Of a stretch of DNA of 64,000 nt, positions 62,197-64,000 are shown in pieces. The position numbers and the translations under genes are program-made. Under the pieces are notes generated by a model, which saw only the letters and a program-made list of their open reading frames with translations, was not told where the DNA came from and did no database searches. Origin of the DNA: Xanthobacter autotrophicus (lineage in GTDB: Bacteria > Pseudomonadota > Alphaproteobacteria > Rhizobiales > Xanthobacteraceae); NCBI RefSeq assembly GCF_043194295.1, contig NZ_JBAFVK010000005.1; one strand, written 5' to 3'. Position 1 is the stretch's first letter, and each line of letters opens with the position of its first letter.

Positions 62197-63783
62197 TCAC
62201 GTCGCGGGCCAGGCGGTGGCGACCTCGATGAGGGAGGGCTTGCCGGCCTTGAGGGCGCGGGTGAAAGCGGCGGCGAAAGCCTCGTCGGTGTCCACCCGCA
62301 CCGCCTCCAGGCCGTAACCCGTGGCGATGGCGACGAAGTCGATGTCCGGCACGTCGAGGGCGGGCACGTGCTCCGCCTTCAGCACGCCGGCGAACCACCG
62401 CAGAGCGCCATAGGTGCCGTTGCGCATGATGACGAACACCACCGGCACCTTGTGCTGCGCCGCCGTCCACAAGGCGGTGACGCTGTAATTGGCCGAGCCG
62501 TCGCCGATGAGCGCGATCACCTGCCGGTCCGGCTCGGCGAGCTGCACGCCAACGGCGGCCGGCATGGCGAAGCCGAGGCCGCCGGCCGCCCCGAAATAAT
62601 AGCTGCCCGGATGCTCCCAGCGCATCCGCTCCCACATGGCCTCAATGGTGGAGGTGGATTCGTTCACATAGATGGCGTCAGGCGGGGCGAGTTCGTCCAT
62701 GAGGTCGAGGACGCGCTCGGCGGCGAGGGGGACGGAACCCGGCGCAGCCCGCGCCGGCGCCTCCCGCGGCTGCGGTACCGGCCGTGCCGCCGCGCTGACA
62801 TTATCGGCGAGCGCCGCGAGGATCAGGCCGATGTCGCCGACCACCGCATCGCCCATGGGCGCGCGGGCGGCCTCGTCGGCATCGCAGGTGATCTGGATCA
62901 GCTCGGCCCCGGGCGGCAGCAGCGGGCCGGGATCGTATTGGTGATAGCGGAACACCGGCGCTCCGGCCACCAGCACCAGATCATGGCCTTCCAGCAGGCG
63001 GGAGATGCCGGCCATGCCGGCGGGCAGGAGGCCACGGAAGTTCGGATGGGTGGTGGGGAACGGGCAGCGCGGCGCCGAGGGGGCGACCCACACCGGCGCC
63101 TTCAGCCGCTCGGCGAGGCGCACCGCGTGCGCGTTCGCCCGCGCCGCATCCACGTCCGGTCCGAGCACGATCACCGGATTGGTGCTGCGATCAAGGCGCG
63201 CGGCAAGCGCCGCGAGCGCGCCGGCATCGAGCGCGCCCGCGGCGGAGACCGTGCGCGTCAGCAACCGCAGGGATTCCGGCTCGGCAGGCTTGTCCCAGTC
63301 GTCATAGGGGATGGAGAGATAGACCGGTCCCGGCGCGGGCAAAGCCGACATGTACAGGGCACGGCTGATGGCGAGGGGCACGTCCTCCGCACGGGCCGGT
63401 TCGCAGGACCATTTCACGAGCGGCTTCGGCAGCGTGGTCGCATCGATGTTGGTCAGGAGCGGCTCGATGCCCATCATGGCGCGGACCTGCTGGCCGGCGG
63501 TCACCACCAGCGGCGTGTGGGCGTTCCAGGCATTGGCGAAGCCGCCCATGGCGTTGCCGGTACCGGCGGCCGAGTGCAGGTTGACAAAGGCGGTGCGGCC
63601 CGTGGCCTGGGCAAAGCCGTCGGCCATGCCGATGGCCGCGCCCTCGTGCAGGGCAAGGATGTAGCGGAAGTCGGACGGGAAATCCTCAAGGAACGGCAGC
63701 TCATTGGAGCCGGGATTGCCGAAGATGGTAGTAATACCGTGCCGCCGGAGCAGATCATAGGTCAGGTCGCGGACGCTCGTCAT
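62197..63783 (-). CDS. mdlC: Benzoylformate decarboxylase
   Basis: Thiamine diphosphate enzyme, 528 residues, the same length as Pseudomonas putida MdlC, that decarboxylates benzoylformate to benzaldehyde. Ser26 (FGNPGSNELPF), Glu47 (LALHEGAA), His70 (VNLHSAAGTGNAMG) and His281 (PVFRYHQYDPG) stand at the numbers of the known active-site residues. The ThDP motif GDGSANYSVTALWTAAQ is intact. The ATG at 63783 (MTSVRDLTYDLLRR) is chosen; the frame runs to 63864. It is the first gene of the mdlC-dld-NHLP-NHLP-CocE-maeA operon. A homologous 2-oxoacid cannot be excluded as substrate. Confidence 0.94.
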   Translation of the reverse strand: MTSVRDLTYDLLRRHGITTIFGNPGSNELPFLEDFPSDFRYILALHEGAAIGMADGFAQATGRTAFVNLHSAAGTGNAMGGFANAWNAHTPLVVTAGQQVRAMMGIEPLLTNIDATTLPKPLVKWSCEPARAEDVPLAISRALYMSALPAPGPVYLSIPYDDWDKPAEPESLRLLTRTVSAAGALDAGALAALAARLDRSTNPVIVLGPDVDAARANAHAVRLAERLKAPVWVAPSAPRCPFPTTHPNFRGLLPAGMAGISRLLEGHDLVLVAGAPVFRYHQYDPGPLLPPGAELIQITCDADEAARAPMGDAVVGDIGLILAALADNVSAAARPVPQPREAPARAAPGSVPLAAERVLDLMDELAPPDAIYVNESTSTIEAMWERMRWEHPGSYYFGAAGGLGFAMPAAVGVQLAEPDRQVIALIGDGSANYSVTALWTAAQHKVPVVFVIMRNGTYGALRWFAGVLKAEHVPALDVPDIDFVAIATGYGLEAVRVDTDEAFAAAFTRALKAGKPSLIEVATAWPAT

Positions 63784-64000
63784 GATGTGCCTCCCAAACG
63801 GCCCCGGCGGTGGTTGATGCGCCGTCCGGCTGTGATCGATGTGGCTTGAGCTTATCTTGACCACATCGGCAGCGCATCGACAGAAGTGGTGATGCGTCCA
63901 GCCCTTTCGCCGATGCCGCTCGCGACCATCGCCGCGCCACGCGCAGGACCGCGCGGGATACCGGGCGGACGACGGCTAAGCGTTGAATGCGTCCGCAGTC
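63784..64000. other. Upstream region of the mdlC operon (window edge)
   Basis: 217 bases up to the right end of the window. Probably holds the mdlC promoter. No ribosome-binding site or gene start on the plus strand is supported. CCAC...GTGG separated by 24 bases at about 63860-63890 is the only symmetry noticed. Confidence 0.4.

Overview
This window is GC-rich chromosomal DNA from an alphaproteobacterium of the order Hyphomicrobiales (Rhizobiales), most likely Xanthobacteraceae (Xanthobacter/Azorhizobium type). The evidence is the gene order hisB-DUF2628-hisH-hisA-hisF-hisE-coaA followed by divergent hslV-hslU, the DUF3141/phosphotransacetylase/acetate kinase/FabI block, and two EcfG-type (general stress sigma factor) promoter sequences. 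The taxonomic call is an inference from order and family content, not from a marker gene.

Layout. 1-7.1 kb: core metabolism, with histidine biosynthesis and coaA on the minus strand and an alpha/beta hydrolase plus the HslUV protease on the plus strand. 7.1-10.7 kb: two minus-strand regulators, one an AAA+ sigma-54-type regulator that lacks the GAFTGA loop, the other a membrane-anchored TPR protein. 11-24.3 kb: an omega-amino acid aminotransferase, a small stress-type DUF3309 gene, Xaa-Pro aminopeptidase, tRNA-Gly(CCC), a YhaN/YhaO-like nuclease pair, D-amino acid dehydrogenase, two unrecognised small genes, a class I PPK2, an MFS exporter and a DUF982-like gene. 24.9-28.2 kb: a TreS-maltokinase fusion whose kinase half has lost its catalytic residues. 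28.5-32.7 kb: IclR regulator, FAH hydrolase, SDR and MFS carrier, a small sugar-acid catabolic unit. 33-36.6 kb: membrane protein, ClC antiporter, a secreted protein and DUF1269.

37-44.8 kb: a PHA-synthase-like DUF3141 protein converges on a five-gene minus-strand operon (fabI, MaoC-Pta, ackA, two CoA-transferase subunits) that has a perfect FNR/FixK box upstream. This fits fermentative or microaerobic acyl-CoA/acetyl-phosphate metabolism. 45-51 kb is an accessory region of regulator/oxidoreductase pairs with decay: a MerR/SDR mosaic remnant, a frameshifted SDR and about 0.7 kb without recognisable genes. 51-56 kb holds small secreted proteins, a cupin, an aromatic-hydroxylase-like flavoprotein, a DUF917 remnant and a stand-alone condensation-fold acyltransferase.

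56-63.8 kb is the most unusual part. It is one minus-strand operon coding for a benzoylformate decarboxylase (active-site residues at the same numbers as in the Pseudomonas putida enzyme), an FAD D-lactate-type dehydrogenase, two small overlapping proteins that resemble the nitrile-hydratase-like leader peptide (NHLP) family, a CocE/NonD-type hydrolase, and an NAD-type malic enzyme. No RiPP (ribosomally synthesised, modified peptide) maturase or exporter is present. The paired NHLP-like proteins inside a 2-oxoacid catabolic operon are the best candidate for an undescribed system.
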